Below, piece by piece: positions 26,083 to 36,400 of a stretch of DNA of 64,000 nt (position 1 is the stretch's first letter; each line of letters begins with the position of its first letter). Origin of the DNA: Thiothrix lacustris DSM 21227 (GTDB lineage Bacteria; Pseudomonadota; Gammaproteobacteria; Thiotrichales; Thiotrichaceae); NCBI RefSeq assembly GCF_000621325.1, contig NZ_JHYQ01000001.1:186001-250000 (forward strand). Reading direction: 5' to 3'. The translations under genes were made by a program, and so were the position numbers. The notes below the pieces were generated by a model. The model saw nothing but the letters and a program-made list of their open reading frames with translations. It had not been told where the DNA came from and did not search any database.

Positions 26083-27297
26083 ATGTCACCCATGCTGCTG
26101 AATCTTGAAAAGCCCTACACCGGCAAATACGCCCTCCATCACCTCGGATTCCGCCCCTTCTTCCTCGGCGCGGGGCTATTTGCCGTGCTTGGCATGATCC
26201 TGTGGGCGGGCATTTACGGCTTTGGCTGGTCAGCCTTGCCCGCTGCTTACCCCGCCATCACATGGCACGCGCATGAAATGGTGTTCGGCTATGCCGTCGC
26301 CGTGGCTGCCGGTTTCCTGCTGACCGCCGTGAAAAACTGGACGAATCAGCAAACCCTGCACGAAACGCCGCTGCTGGTGTTGGCGGGTGTCTGGGCAACG
26401 GCGCGATTGCTGCCGTTTCTGGGCGTACCGTTAATCGTCATCGCCGTAGTCGACACGCTGTTTTTGTTATGGCTGACTATCGCGATGGCACGCCCGATTA
26501 TTCGCAGCAAACAGTGGAAACAACTGGCGCTGGTGGGCAAAATTGCTCTGCTGGTTCCCGCCAATATCGCTTTCTATCTGGGTTTATTAGGCTATTGGCC
26601 GGAAGGCGTAAGCGTCGGCCTGTACTCAGGTTTTTACATCATTCTGGGGCTGATTTTCACGATGGGGCGGCGCGTTATCCCGTTTTTCATTGAACGCGGC
26701 GTCGGTTGCCCCTTCACAGCACGCAACGATGTATGGGTAGACCGCCTCAGTCTGGTACTGTTTCTGGTGTTTGCGATTGCCGATGTAATAGCCTTGGCAA
26801 CGGGTAATGCACTGGCGGGATTACTCAGTGGCGTGCTGGCGCTGGTACAGGTCGTGCTGCACAGCTTCCGGCTGCTGGGTTGGTATCACCCCAATATCTG
26901 GGAAAAGCCGCTGTTGTGGTCACTGTATCTGGCCTATGGCTGGCTGATTGCAGGCTTTTTACTGAAGTTCGTCTATTTGACAAGCGGCGGTGTGCCGGTG
27001 TGGATTCATGCCTTTGCCTATGGCGGCATTGCAATGATGACCGTGGGGATGATGTCGCGGGTTGCCTTGGGGCATACCGGGCGTAATGTAGCTGAACCCC
27101 CAGCGATTCTAGCGGTCATATTCTTGCTGCTGTTTGCAGGGGCGTTCATCCGCGTATTGAATATTTGGCTTGTACCAGAGTTCTACGCGATGTGGATTCT
27201 AAGCGCACAATTTCTGTGGATTGCCGCGTTTGTACTGTTTTTGTGGCACTATGCGCCTATGTTGATTAAACCACGTATAGATGGACGTTACGGCTAA
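26083..27297 (+). CDS. nnrS: NnrS family membrane protein
   Basis: This 404-residue polytopic protein has about twelve hydrophobic segments and the NnrS landmarks: HHLGFRPFFLGAG near the start, TWHAHEMVFGYAVAVAAGFLLTAV with heme-ligand-type histidines, MGRRVIPFFIERG, and HAFAYGGIAMMTVGMMSRVALGHTGR. NnrS is a heme- and copper-containing membrane protein that protects against nitric-oxide stress, in part by limiting iron-dinitrosyl damage. It is 2 bases ahead of an RND adaptor gene, so the three genes 26083-31612 form one operon. See also hcp and its regulator at the right edge. Confidence 0.9.
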   Translation: MSPMLLNLEKPYTGKYALHHLGFRPFFLGAGLFAVLGMILWAGIYGFGWSALPAAYPAITWHAHEMVFGYAVAVAAGFLLTAVKNWTNQQTLHETPLLVLAGVWATARLLPFLGVPLIVIAVVDTLFLLWLTIAMARPIIRSKQWKQLALVGKIALLVPANIAFYLGLLGYWPEGVSVGLYSGFYIILGLIFTMGRRVIPFFIERGVGCPFTARNDVWVDRLSLVLFLVFAIADVIALATGNALAGLLSGVLALVQVVLHSFRLLGWYHPNIWEKPLLWSLYLAYGWLIAGFLLKFVYLTSGGVPVWIHAFAYGGIAMMTVGMMSRVALGHTGRNVAEPPAILAVIFLLLFAGAFIRVLNIWLVPEFYAMWILSAQFLWIAAFVLFLWHYAPMLIKPRIDGRYG

Positions 27298-27299
27298 AT

Positions 27300-28487
27300 A
27301 TGAAAAAAATCATCCTCCCCCTGCTGGTCATTGCCATTGCTATTGGCTTAGGCAAATTCATTATCGCCACAGGGCCGGAGGCGGATAAACAGCCGCAGGA
27401 AATACCGGCTACAGTCGTCGATGCACAAACCTTGAAGTTACAGGATTACCAAGTCGTCCTCAAAGCATCTGGCATTGTGCGGGCGCATACCCAAACCAAT
27501 CTGGTCGCGGAAGTTTCCGGCAAAGTGCTGGAGATTTCCCCCAACTTTCAGGAAGGTGGCTACTTCAACAAAAGCGAAGCACTGCTAAAGCTCGATGCCG
27601 CCAACTATACCAATGCCATCACCATTGCCGAGGGTGACCTTGCACAAAAGCAATTAACCCTGCAAGAGCAACAAGCACAAGCCAAACTCGCCCAACAAGA
27701 CTGGAATTTGCTGGATAGCAGCCGTAACCGCACCCAAAGCGATCTTGCCGCCCGCCGCCCACACATCGCAGCCGCACAAGCAGCTATCAATGCTGCCGAA
27801 GCCAAGCTCCAACAGGAAAAGCTTAACCTTACCCGTACTCGCATCACAGCCCCCTATAGTGGGCGGGTACAGGAAAAGCGCGTGGATGTAGGTCAATACG
27901 TCAGCCCCGGCACAGTGCTCGGCGTCATTTACGCCACCGATGCTTTGGAAGTGCATTTGCCACTATCGCTAGCGCAACATGCCTTACTTAACATGCCTGA
28001 AGCCTTCCGCAACAAAGCCGTGGATAATACACGTATGCCCAGCGTCAGCTTCCGCCCGACCACAGGCAACGCACAAGATGAATGGCAAGGCCAAGTCGTG
28101 CGCAGCAGTGCGGCTCTCGATGAAAAAAGCCGCCAGATTACCGTCATTGCTCGCATCGATAATCCTTACGAAGCCCGTGACGATGTCAGCACCCCCTTGC
28201 GTATTGGGCAATATGTCAGTGCTGCCATTCAGGGTAAATTGTTCAATAATGTCTATGTTGTACCGCCGTCAGCCGTGCGGCAAGGCAAAGAAATTCTATT
28301 GCTACAAGACGGTAAAGTATTGGTACAGCCGATTGAGCGCGTTTGGGGCACGGAAACGGACATCGTGATACGCAGCACCGTTGACCTAAATGGCAAACGT
28401 ATCATCACAACGCCACTACCACAGGCCACCACCGGGCAAGTCGTACAAGTCGCTGGAGAAAAATCCAAAGCCGAGGCTAAACCATGA
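27300..28487 (+). CDS. RND efflux periplasmic adaptor (membrane fusion protein)
   Basis: This 395-residue protein has one N-terminal membrane anchor (about 4-22). The usual adaptor order follows: a biotinyl-lipoyl half (VRAHTQTNLVAEVSGKVLEIS), an alpha-helical hairpin rich in Q/A (about 105-185), the second lipoyl half (TRITAPYSGRVQEKRVDVGQYV) and the beta-barrel (RIGQYVSAAIQG). It would link the inner-membrane pump encoded next to an outer-membrane channel. No TolC-type channel gene is adjacent. It overlaps the permease gene by ATGA. The substrate is unknown; the NnrS neighbour hints at a role under nitrosative or metal stress. Confidence 0.9.
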   Translation: MKKIILPLLVIAIAIGLGKFIIATGPEADKQPQEIPATVVDAQTLKLQDYQVVLKASGIVRAHTQTNLVAEVSGKVLEISPNFQEGGYFNKSEALLKLDAANYTNAITIAEGDLAQKQLTLQEQQAQAKLAQQDWNLLDSSRNRTQSDLAARRPHIAAAQAAINAAEAKLQQEKLNLTRTRITAPYSGRVQEKRVDVGQYVSPGTVLGVIYATDALEVHLPLSLAQHALLNMPEAFRNKAVDNTRMPSVSFRPTTGNAQDEWQGQVVRSSAALDEKSRQITVIARIDNPYEARDDVSTPLRIGQYVSAAIQGKLFNNVYVVPPSAVRQGKEILLLQDGKVLVQPIERVWGTETDIVIRSTVDLNGKRIITTPLPQATTGQVVQVAGEKSKAEAKP

Positions 28488-31400
28488 TTGCTTGGTTTGT
28501 CCGTAATCCAGTTGCTGCCAATATCCTGATGATCATCATCATCGTGATGGGCGTCTATTCCACCTTCAAACGCATTCCGCTCGAAGTCTTCCCTGAGTTT
28601 GAGCTGGATATTGTCAACATCACCGTAGCTTACCCAGGTGCAACCCCTTATGAGGTCGAACAAGGCATTATTATGCGGGTAGAAGATGCTATTGCTGACC
28701 TGCAAGGTATCAAACAAATCCTCAGCGATGGTTCGGAAGGTTCTGCGCAAATGCGGGTTGAAATCGACCCACAATACGACGTAACCGAGCTGGTCAACCA
28801 GATCAAAACCCGCGTGGATGGTGTCACCAATCGCCTGCCCGCCGATGCTGAACGCCCAGTAGTCGAACAACTTACCCGCCGCCGCGAAGTCATCAGTGTT
28901 GCTATCGGCAGCAATATGCTCTCCGAAACCGAATTGCGCCAGCAAGCGGAAACCATTCGCGATGAAATGTTGCGCCTGCCCGGTATCACCCAAGCAGACC
29001 TTGGCGGAGTACGCCCATTTGAAATCAGCATCAGCGTCTCAAAAACCACCTTGCGCCAATACGGGCTAACGCTGGATACGATTGCCCAAGCCATTCGCAA
29101 CGCTTCCCGCGACATTCCCGGCGGCACGGTCAAAACCACCGGCGGTGACATTCTGGTGCGCAGTTTGGGGCAAGCCTACAAGCGCGATGATTTCGCCAAT
29201 ATTACTATCCTCAGCAATGCCAACGGTTCACGCATTCGCCTTGGAGACATTGCCACCATCAATGATGGCTTTAACGAAGAAGAACTTTACTCGGAATATG
29301 ACGGGCAAAAAGCGGCCTTCATTAACGTTTACCGTGTCGGCGACCAGAATGCGATTACGCTGGCCAATACCATCAAAGATTACATCGTGGAACGCCGCAG
29401 TAGCCTGCCACCCGATGTCGTGTTGGATTATTGGCGCGACAATTCAAAAACCATTAAAGCACGGCTTTCTACTCTCACCTCCAGCGCGATGCAAAGTGCA
29501 GTATTGGTGTTTATCGTGCTGGCGCTGTTTTTACGGATCGACCTCGCCTTCTGGATTATGCTGGGTATCCCCGTCAGCTTCCTCGGCGCATTGTGGCTGA
29601 TGCCGGAACTGGGTGTCACCTTGAATCTGGTGAGTATGTTTGCCTTTATACTGGTGCTGGGGATTGTGGTGGATGATGCCATCGTGACCGGGGAAAATAT
29701 CTACGCCAAACTTAAGCATACCAATAATGATTCCGTGCGAGCCGCGATTGAGGGCACTCAGGAAATCAGTGTGCCGGTCACTTTTGGTGTCATGACGACT
29801 GTAGCGGCATTTTCACCCTTACTGATGATGGCAGGTGATCGGGGGCCGATCTTTGCGCAAATTCCGTTGATTGTTATCCCCGTATTGCTGTTTTCATTGA
29901 TCGAATCCAAACTGATTCTGCCCGTACACTTACGCCACATGCACTTACGCAGTGACGATGAAATCGGCAGACTCACTCGCTTCCAGCGCAAATTTTCACA
30001 CGGGCTGGAGCAGTTTATTCTGAATTATTACCGCCCTTCGCTGGAAAAAGCCCTGAATTGGCGTTATCTGGTGATCAGCATTTTCATCTTGCTGTTTATT
30101 CTCAGCCTGACCATCCCCATGAGTGGGCGCATGAAATTCACCTTTTTCCCGCGTATTCAGAGCGAATACGTCACCGGCACACTACAAATGCAGGAAGGTA
30201 CGCCGATTGAAGTGACGACACGTATCGCTGAGAAAATGGCTAAAACCGCGCAGGCATTACAGCAAAAATACATCGAACCCACTACTGGCGAGAGTATTAT
30301 TGAGCATATTCTCGTGACCGTTGGTGCCACAGGCTCATCAGGCAGACGCGGTGAAAGCGCCGGTAAATCACACCTTGCCAGCGTTACCTTCGAAATCACC
30401 GCACCAGAACAACGCACTTTAGCCATCAGCGGTACTGCCTTAACCAAAGAATGGCGCAAACTGATTGGCGCTATCCCCGGCGCACAGGAACTCAGTTTCC
30501 GTGCTGAAATTGGGCAAGGTGGTAGCCCACTCGCCGTACAATTACGTGGCAATAATTTCGAAGAAATGGCTGCTGTTGCCGATACCATCAAAGCCAAAAT
30601 GGCGGAATACGATGGTGTCTTCGACATCAAAAATAGCTTTGAGGGGGGTAAACAAGAAGTACAATTACGCATCCGCCCCGAAGCTGAACAACTCGGCCTG
30701 ACACTGGGCACGCTAGGCACACAAGTACGCCATGCCGTCTTTGGTGCAGAAGCGCAACGGGTACAACGCGATCAATCCGAAGTCAAAGTCATGGTGCGTT
30801 ACCCCAAGGAAGAACGCTACTCGCTATCTGATTTACAAAATTTACTCATCCGCACACCTGATGGTGCTGAAATCCCCTTAAGCGAAGTTGCTGACATCAC
30901 ACTTGGGCAAAGTACGCCCAAAATTTCGCGGGTAGACCGCCAACGCGTCATCGACATTACCGCCGATGTAGACAAAGGCAAGGTCAATGTCCCCAAAGTG
31001 GTGGCTGACCTCAAAGCCTGGTTACCTGAAGTATTAGCGCAACACCCGAGCGTCGGCTATGACATGGAAGGTGAGCAAAAAGAGCAGAAAGAGTCGATGG
31101 GTAGCTTAATGATAGGGCTGGGTTTTGCATTGCTGGCGATTTATGTCTTACTGGCGATTCCACTGCAATCGTATGCACAACCCCTAGTGGTGATGAGTGT
31201 CATCCCCTTTTCCATCATTGGTGCACTGGGTGGGCACGCCTTGATGGGTATGGATTTGAGCATCAGTAGCATGTTCGGCTTACTAGCACTGTTCGGCGTG
31301 GCGGTTAACGATGCATTGGTGATGGTTGACCGTATTAACCACAAGCTTAAAGAAGGCCTAACAGTAATCGATGCCGTGCGTGAAGCAGGTGTAGCACGGT

Positions 31401-31612
31401 TTCGCCCGATCCTCCTGACATCGCTAACCACCTTCGCAGGGATGACACCACTGATTCTAGACAAAACCACACAGGCACAATTCCTCATACCCATGGCAGT
31501 CACACTAGGCTTTGGTATTCTGTTCGCAACCTTCCTCGCCTTATATTTAGTGCCAACGCTGTATTTGATGAAAGAAGATATCCAAAACATACCGTTCATC
31601 AAAAAAAGTTGA
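28484..31612 (+). CDS. RND family efflux permease
   Basis: This 1042-residue inner-membrane pump has the AcrB/MdtC-type layout. Helix TM1 is at the start (NPVAANILMIIIIVMGVYS), followed by a large periplasmic loop (about 35-330) and TM2-6 with the proton-relay VLGIVVDDAIVTGEN carrying paired aspartates. A second periplasmic loop and TM8-12 (FGLLALFGVAVNDALVMVDRINH) follow. Length and repeats are full. It lacks the phenylalanine-rich hallmark of classic drug pumps as far as I can tell by eye, so the substrate is open. It is the last gene of the operon; 305 bases then follow without a protein gene, occupied by the retron RNA. Confidence 0.92.
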   Translation: MIAWFVRNPVAANILMIIIIVMGVYSTFKRIPLEVFPEFELDIVNITVAYPGATPYEVEQGIIMRVEDAIADLQGIKQILSDGSEGSAQMRVEIDPQYDVTELVNQIKTRVDGVTNRLPADAERPVVEQLTRRREVISVAIGSNMLSETELRQQAETIRDEMLRLPGITQADLGGVRPFEISISVSKTTLRQYGLTLDTIAQAIRNASRDIPGGTVKTTGGDILVRSLGQAYKRDDFANITILSNANGSRIRLGDIATINDGFNEEELYSEYDGQKAAFINVYRVGDQNAITLANTIKDYIVERRSSLPPDVVLDYWRDNSKTIKARLSTLTSSAMQSAVLVFIVLALFLRIDLAFWIMLGIPVSFLGALWLMPELGVTLNLVSMFAFILVLGIVVDDAIVTGENIYAKLKHTNNDSVRAAIEGTQEISVPVTFGVMTTVAAFSPLLMMAGDRGPIFAQIPLIVIPVLLFSLIESKLILPVHLRHMHLRSDDEIGRLTRFQRKFSHGLEQFILNYYRPSLEKALNWRYLVISIFILLFILSLTIPMSGRMKFTFFPRIQSEYVTGTLQMQEGTPIEVTTRIAEKMAKTAQALQQKYIEPTTGESIIEHILVTVGATGSSGRRGESAGKSHLASVTFEITAPEQRTLAISGTALTKEWRKLIGAIPGAQELSFRAEIGQGGSPLAVQLRGNNFEEMAAVADTIKAKMAEYDGVFDIKNSFEGGKQEVQLRIRPEAEQLGLTLGTLGTQVRHAVFGAEAQRVQRDQSEVKVMVRYPKEERYSLSDLQNLLIRTPDGAEIPLSEVADITLGQSTPKISRVDRQRVIDITADVDKGKVNVPKVVADLKAWLPEVLAQHPSVGYDMEGEQKEQKESMGSLMIGLGFALLAIYVLLAIPLQSYAQPLVVMSVIPFSIIGALGGHALMGMDLSISSMFGLLALFGVAVNDALVMVDRINHKLKEGLTVIDAVREAGVARFRPILLTSLTTFAGMTPLILDKTTQAQFLIPMAVTLGFGILFATFLALYLVPTLYLMKEDIQNIPFIKKS

Positions 31613-31638
31613 GTACATAACCCTAAAGCCGTTAGAAT
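31609..31638 (+). promoter_or_regulatory. Promoter of the retron RNA
   Basis: TTGAGT (31609-31614) and TAGAAT (31633-31638) are spaced by 18 bases. Transcription would begin near 31645, which is exactly where the predicted a1 pairing segment of the retron RNA begins. The -35 overlaps the stop codon of the RND permease. Confidence 0.55.
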
Positions 31639-31644
31639 TTTAAC

Positions 31645-31855
31645 CAGTAAATGAACCCTTGCAACTTGAACAGTGGATCGCTGTTCGCGTATAGAGCCTT
31701 TCAAAGCGACATCAGCTTGCTCTTTACTAGGGCGGGGACTGGACTACTGTGCGAATTGCATTGCGTTTCTAAGGAAACCAATATCGCACAGTAGTCCGTC
31801 CCCGCATCGAGTGTAGCAAGCTGATCTTCTGGATGAACGAAGGTAATTTACTACC
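31645..31855 (+). ncRNA. Retron msr-msd non-coding RNA
   Basis: This segment upstream of the reverse transcriptase shows the parts expected of a retron RNA. The a1/a2 pair is AGTAAAT (31646-31652) with ATTTACT (31846-31852), extendable with bulges. An msr-type hairpin GAACAG/CTGTTC lies at 31668-31686. An outer stem ATCAGCTTGCT/AGCAAGCTGAT (31711-31721 with 31815-31825) encloses a long msd stem, 31732-31754 with 31784-31805. That stem pairs 22 bp with one bulged T and is capped by a smaller GTTTC/GAAAC stem. In retrons the RT primes on the 2'-OH of a guanosine just after a1 and copies the msd into branched DNA; G at 31661 is a candidate. The structures are seen directly; boundaries and branch point are inferred. 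Confidence 0.75.
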
Positions 31856-31856
31856 G

Positions 31857-31887
31857 ATAGCCGACTCAAGGGTCGGCTATTTATTTT
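31857..31887 (+). terminator. Rho-independent terminator between retron RNA and RT gene
   Basis: ATAGCCGAC (31857-31865) and GTCGGCTAT (31872-31880) pair perfectly over 9 bp around a 6-base loop and are followed by TTATTTT. Placed just after a2, it would end the short RNA; partial read-through would supply the RT mRNA. Confidence 0.75.
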
Positions 31888-31917
31888 AAAAACAATAACG
31901 AATAATCAGGGACTTGC

Positions 31918-33477
31918 ATGAGCCAACTCACCCGCCAGCAACTCTATGACAAGATCAAAGAAACCTCCAAGGATGAAGTTATCCTCAGCGAGATGAAACG
32001 GCTGGGTTACTGGAAGGAAGACGCACAGCCAACGCTGGCCGAATCCCTGATCAAACGCCGTGGCGATTTGCAACGCCAGATCAACGCCTTATCTGCCCAG
32101 ATTACCGACCCTAAAGCTGCCCTCAAAGCGATTCACCAAGAACGCATGGCCGCCGCCCGCCAGCAACGCATTGATACCAAAGTCAAACGCGAAGTCACCC
32201 GCTTCCATCGCGCACAGGCTTGGCATGAAAAGCAGCAAAACCACATCCACTACCTTGGCGATGCTGCCGGGTTCAAACCCTCTGCCGCCGCTGACGTGTC
32301 AGACGCGGAACGCCTGCACAGCCTTGGCCTACCCGTCTATTCCAATGCTGCCGAACTCGCGGAAGGCATGGGCATTACCCTCAACGAATTGCGCTTTCTG
32401 ACCTACAGCAATCAAGTTTCGCGGGTTTGCCACTACCAGCATTTCGCGATGCAGAAAAAGTCCGGCGGTACACGCCTGATTTCCGCCCCCATGCCGCGTT
32501 TGAAACGCCTGCAATACTGGGTGCTGGATAATATCCTGCAACCGCTGGAACTCACCGAACAAGCGCACGGTTTCGTCAAAGGCCGCAGCATTGTCAGCAA
32601 TGCCCAGCCGCATCTGGCGCAAAAAGTCGTGATCAATCTCGATCTGAAAGACTTTTTCCCCACCGTCACCTACCCGCGTATCAAAGGCACTTTCGCGCAA
32701 CTCGGCTATAACCACGAAGTCGCCTCCCTGCTGGCGCTGCTGTGTTCCGAAGCCGATACCCAAACCGTGGAAATGGATGGGCAACGCTATTACCTGAACA
32801 GCACCAGCCGCCGCCTGCCGCAAGGCGCACCCACCAGCCCTGCCCTGAGCAACGTGATTTGCCGCACGCTGGACAAACGCCTGCAAGGTCTGGCGAGCAA
32901 ACACGGCTTTGCCTACACCCGTTACGCCGACGATTTGACCTTTTCTGGCACACAGGCCGATGCTATCCCCGCCCTGCTCTATTCAACCAAGGCTACCGTG
33001 ACCGCAGAAGGCTTCCACCTGCACCCAGACAAAACCCGCATCATGAAACAGGGTAGCAAACAGGAAGTCACCGGCATTGTCGTCAACCAGCACCTCTCGC
33101 TGGATAACAAAAAGCTCAAGCAATTCCGCGCCCTGCTGTTCCAGATCGACAAGGATGGTTACGCCGGTAAAAGCTGGGGCAACGGTTACAACTTGCTCTC
33201 CAATATCAAAAGCTATGCCCATTACGTGCGCATGGTGAACCCAGCAAAAGGTAGCCAGTTTTTAGAACAGATTAGCGCCATCCAGCAAAAGCACGGCAAA
33301 CCCGAACAAGCAACGAAGTTCAGCAACACCCAATTCCGCGAACGTGCCGCGCAAGGCAAACTGCCGCTGGACACCATGCGCGTTGCTCCCGTCAAGCCAC
33401 CACCAACGCTGGATGAGCTGATCCAGCACCGCGATGTATTGCCGCAAGTACAAGAAATAATCGGAGGTAAGTCATGA
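31918..33477 (+). CDS. Retron reverse transcriptase
   Basis: This 519-residue RT has the retron signatures: NAQPH (NAxxH, region X) at 228-232, the motif A region INLDLKDFFPTV, RLPQGAPTSPALSN (motif B), the YADD active site at 336-339, LHPDKTRI, and VTG in QEVTGIVVN (region Y). An N-terminal helical extension of about 130 residues and a C-terminal tail precede and follow the RT core. It should reverse-transcribe the msd of the RNA just upstream and stay bound to the product. AGGGA lies 5 bases before the ATG. Its stop overlaps the start of the next gene (ATGA), so the effector genes are coupled to it. Family assignment is firm; the subtype (XIII) rests on the two downstream genes. Confidence 0.92.
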   Translation: MSQLTRQQLYDKIKETSKDEVILSEMKRLGYWKEDAQPTLAESLIKRRGDLQRQINALSAQITDPKAALKAIHQERMAAARQQRIDTKVKREVTRFHRAQAWHEKQQNHIHYLGDAAGFKPSAAADVSDAERLHSLGLPVYSNAAELAEGMGITLNELRFLTYSNQVSRVCHYQHFAMQKKSGGTRLISAPMPRLKRLQYWVLDNILQPLELTEQAHGFVKGRSIVSNAQPHLAQKVVINLDLKDFFPTVTYPRIKGTFAQLGYNHEVASLLALLCSEADTQTVEMDGQRYYLNSTSRRLPQGAPTSPALSNVICRTLDKRLQGLASKHGFAYTRYADDLTFSGTQADAIPALLYSTKATVTAEGFHLHPDKTRIMKQGSKQEVTGIVVNQHLSLDNKKLKQFRALLFQIDKDGYAGKSWGNGYNLLSNIKSYAHYVRMVNPAKGSQFLEQISAIQQKHGKPEQATKFSNTQFRERAAQGKLPLDTMRVAPVKPPPTLDELIQHRDVLPQVQEIIGGKS

Positions 33478-36400
33478 ATCTGATCCGACGTACTACCCTG
33501 CGCTTTCAGGATGGCGCTTCCGACAAAGTGTACGAAGTGGACATTGTGGAAGTATCGGAGGGCAATCTGCTGGTTAATTTCCGCTACGGACGTTCCGGCA
33601 AGCCGCTCACCGAAGGCAGCAAAACCGCCGCCCCCGTCGATGCCGCCAAAGCCAAAAAAGTCGCCGATAGCTTGCTGGTCAGCAAGATGAACAAAGGCTA
33701 TGAAGTGCTGATCGGCTACAACCCGGTCACGGGCGAAACCATCGGCGCCAGCACCGCCGCCCCAACCGAAGCCGCTCCACGCAAAGGCAAAAAAGCCCAA
33801 AGCCGCGACCAGCAAATTCTGGAACGTCTCTACAAATTTGCGGAAGGCGACCAGCACCTCGACAGCGCCGGTCTGATTGATGGCTACGCCCTAAGCCGCA
33901 GCGTGTGGAAAGCTGGGGAACTGCGCATCCCGGAACTGATTCCTGCCCTGCAAGCGCTGCTCAATAACTTGCCCAGTAAAGCCAAAGACGACCCGATGTG
34001 CTATTACGCCATCGCTTGGGCAGCCGGACGCACCCGTGACAGTGCCGCCCTGCCCATCTTGCAACAGCTTCAGGACAAAGTGCCCGCACACCTGTACCAG
34101 TTCGCCTGCCTGCACCTCGGGCAAGCACCAGAAAACTGCCTACCAGCATTTGACCAAACACTGGATGCGCTGCAAGCGATTGAAGCCATTCAGGCATTTG
34201 ACCATTACGCAGCCATGTCTTTCGACCGCTTGAATGAGGAAGATCGGGCATACATCCAGCAAGTACTGCATTGGCAAGGGCTGACCGATGCCATCCAACA
34301 GGCACTCAGCCAAACCGTATTGACAGATGCAGATCAGGATTTCATACAATTACGCGTAGATGCCACCAGCTATACCAAAATTCAGGCAGGCAAGGCCGCT
34401 GTGCCCGAACTCGAACCCGCCATTACCGATGTCCTGAGTTACCACTATAACGCCTTGCTGGATCAGAAACAGCGCGAATACCAAGCCGACTTCGAGCTGT
34501 ATCAGCAACTGCTAGCAGGCATGAATCTGCAAACCGTGCTGGCAAATGATACCTACGACATTGCCCGCGCCAACGAAGGCAATGTGCAATACCTGTGGGG
34601 TGAGGCCAAACGCAACCTGCAAAACGCCCTGAAAGCTACGGGTAAAGTGAAAAATATCAGCAGCTTGTGGCAGCGTGTCATCAACTACTACGAGCAGCAA
34701 AGCAAACGTCAGTCAGCCGTGTCCGCCGAACGTTTGCAGCAATGCTATGCCATCCTGCACACTCACGAGGCTTACGATGATGTGGTCAAGCGGGTTGTGC
34801 CGACCATCAGCACTAATCGCTGGTTCTATGGCTACCAGCATCAGGTCAGCGATGCCATCCGCAGCAAATATGACACTGCACTCAATTACCACGTCCGCCG
34901 CTTGTTCATGGATCGCTTTGCCGATTTGCGCAAAGATGCCCTGCAACCCAAAGAGCAGTTGCTGGAACATTACAGCCAGCATGTGGTGGGCTTATACGCG
35001 CTGGCCAGCATCCAGCCGGACAAACGGGCGCTGGCTTTCCGCGCCATCCAGAATGCCCCGGTGAACCAATCGTTTACCGCCTCGTTCCGCAAGCTTTACA
35101 AAATGGCCGAGTTTCTGGATGACCACGCAGCACTTGCCGTGCTGAATCATCGGCTGGAAACCACCCCGGATGAAGGGCGGCGGCAAGCATGGCGCGACGA
35201 AAACCCGGCATTCACCCGCCAAAGCAAGCTGTATTTGCGTCGCCGTACCGTGCGCCATTTGCGCAACTTGGGTAAATTCGCCCCCAACGATTATCTGCGG
35301 CTAGCGCGGGAAATATTAGTGCTGGCGGATGATGCCTCGCCAATGGCACAACATACCCCGAAAAAGCACCTGCTGTACTTCCCCGAACTGGTGGCGCTGA
35401 ATTTCATCCTGCACCGTCACAGCCAACGCTACGGACAAAACTACATAGGCACCTGGTTTTTGCAGGAAAACCGCCAGAACGAAGCCAACCAGCCGGAAGC
35501 TTTCCCAACCTTGTGGGCGTATGCGGGGCAGGATTTGCTCTACATCTTGCGTCATTGCAAGGCAGCGATGGTGAATGATTTCGCCTACCGCCGCCTCCAG
35601 CCACAAACGGCGTTTTTGCAGGAACAAACCCAAGCCACTTGGCTGGAACTGGTGGTGCGCCCCTATGAAAATACTGCGACGCTAGCGCTGGAACACTTGC
35701 GTGACGCTTTGCAGCAGACCGAGGTGGTCTACACGCTGCTGAATGCCCAGTTTGCCAGCATCCGCCATCACGCGTTGGCAAACCTGACGCCAGAACACTT
35801 CGCAGAAAGCCCTGATTTATTGCTGAACCTGTTGCTCTCGCCCCATGCTGATGTGCAACTGTTCGCGAAAAATTATGTGTACGCCATGCCCGGCAATCAT
35901 GTGTTGCTGCCGCTGTTACTGGCACGCCCAGAACCTGAATTGCAAGCCCTGGGTATCGCCCTGATCAGCAAGCTCAGTGATGCCGAGAAACAGCAATACC
36001 GGGTACTGCTGTTCAATGCACTCACATCTGACAATGCTGAATTGCGCCGTGGAGCGCGGACGGTGGCGCTGTCCATCAACGATGCCGCCTTCCAGAAAGA
36101 CATTTTCGCACACATTTTGCCGCTGCTATTCAAGGCTGAACCTGTGGATGGTTACAGCGATGACATGCTGGCGCTGGTGCAAGCGGTTGCAGCGATCCAC
36201 GCCGAGATTGACCAAAATCTGTTATGGCGCTTGCTGACCGCGAAAAGCAAGTTGGCGGAACGTGCCGGGGCGTTGATTTTGCCTGCACACCCTGCCAGTG
36301 CGTTTTCGGTCAAGCAGTTGGCGATGTTGAGCAAAATCCCGACCTTGCAAGTGCGCGAGTGGGCAATCACAGCTTTACAGGCTGATCCGGCACGGGTTGC

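Noticed and set aside
31613-31917. Group II intron or a second small protein gene ahead of the RT
   Set aside because: No domain V/VI-like stem or intron-type RT maturase domain, and no frame of note; the nested stems fit a retron RNA better.
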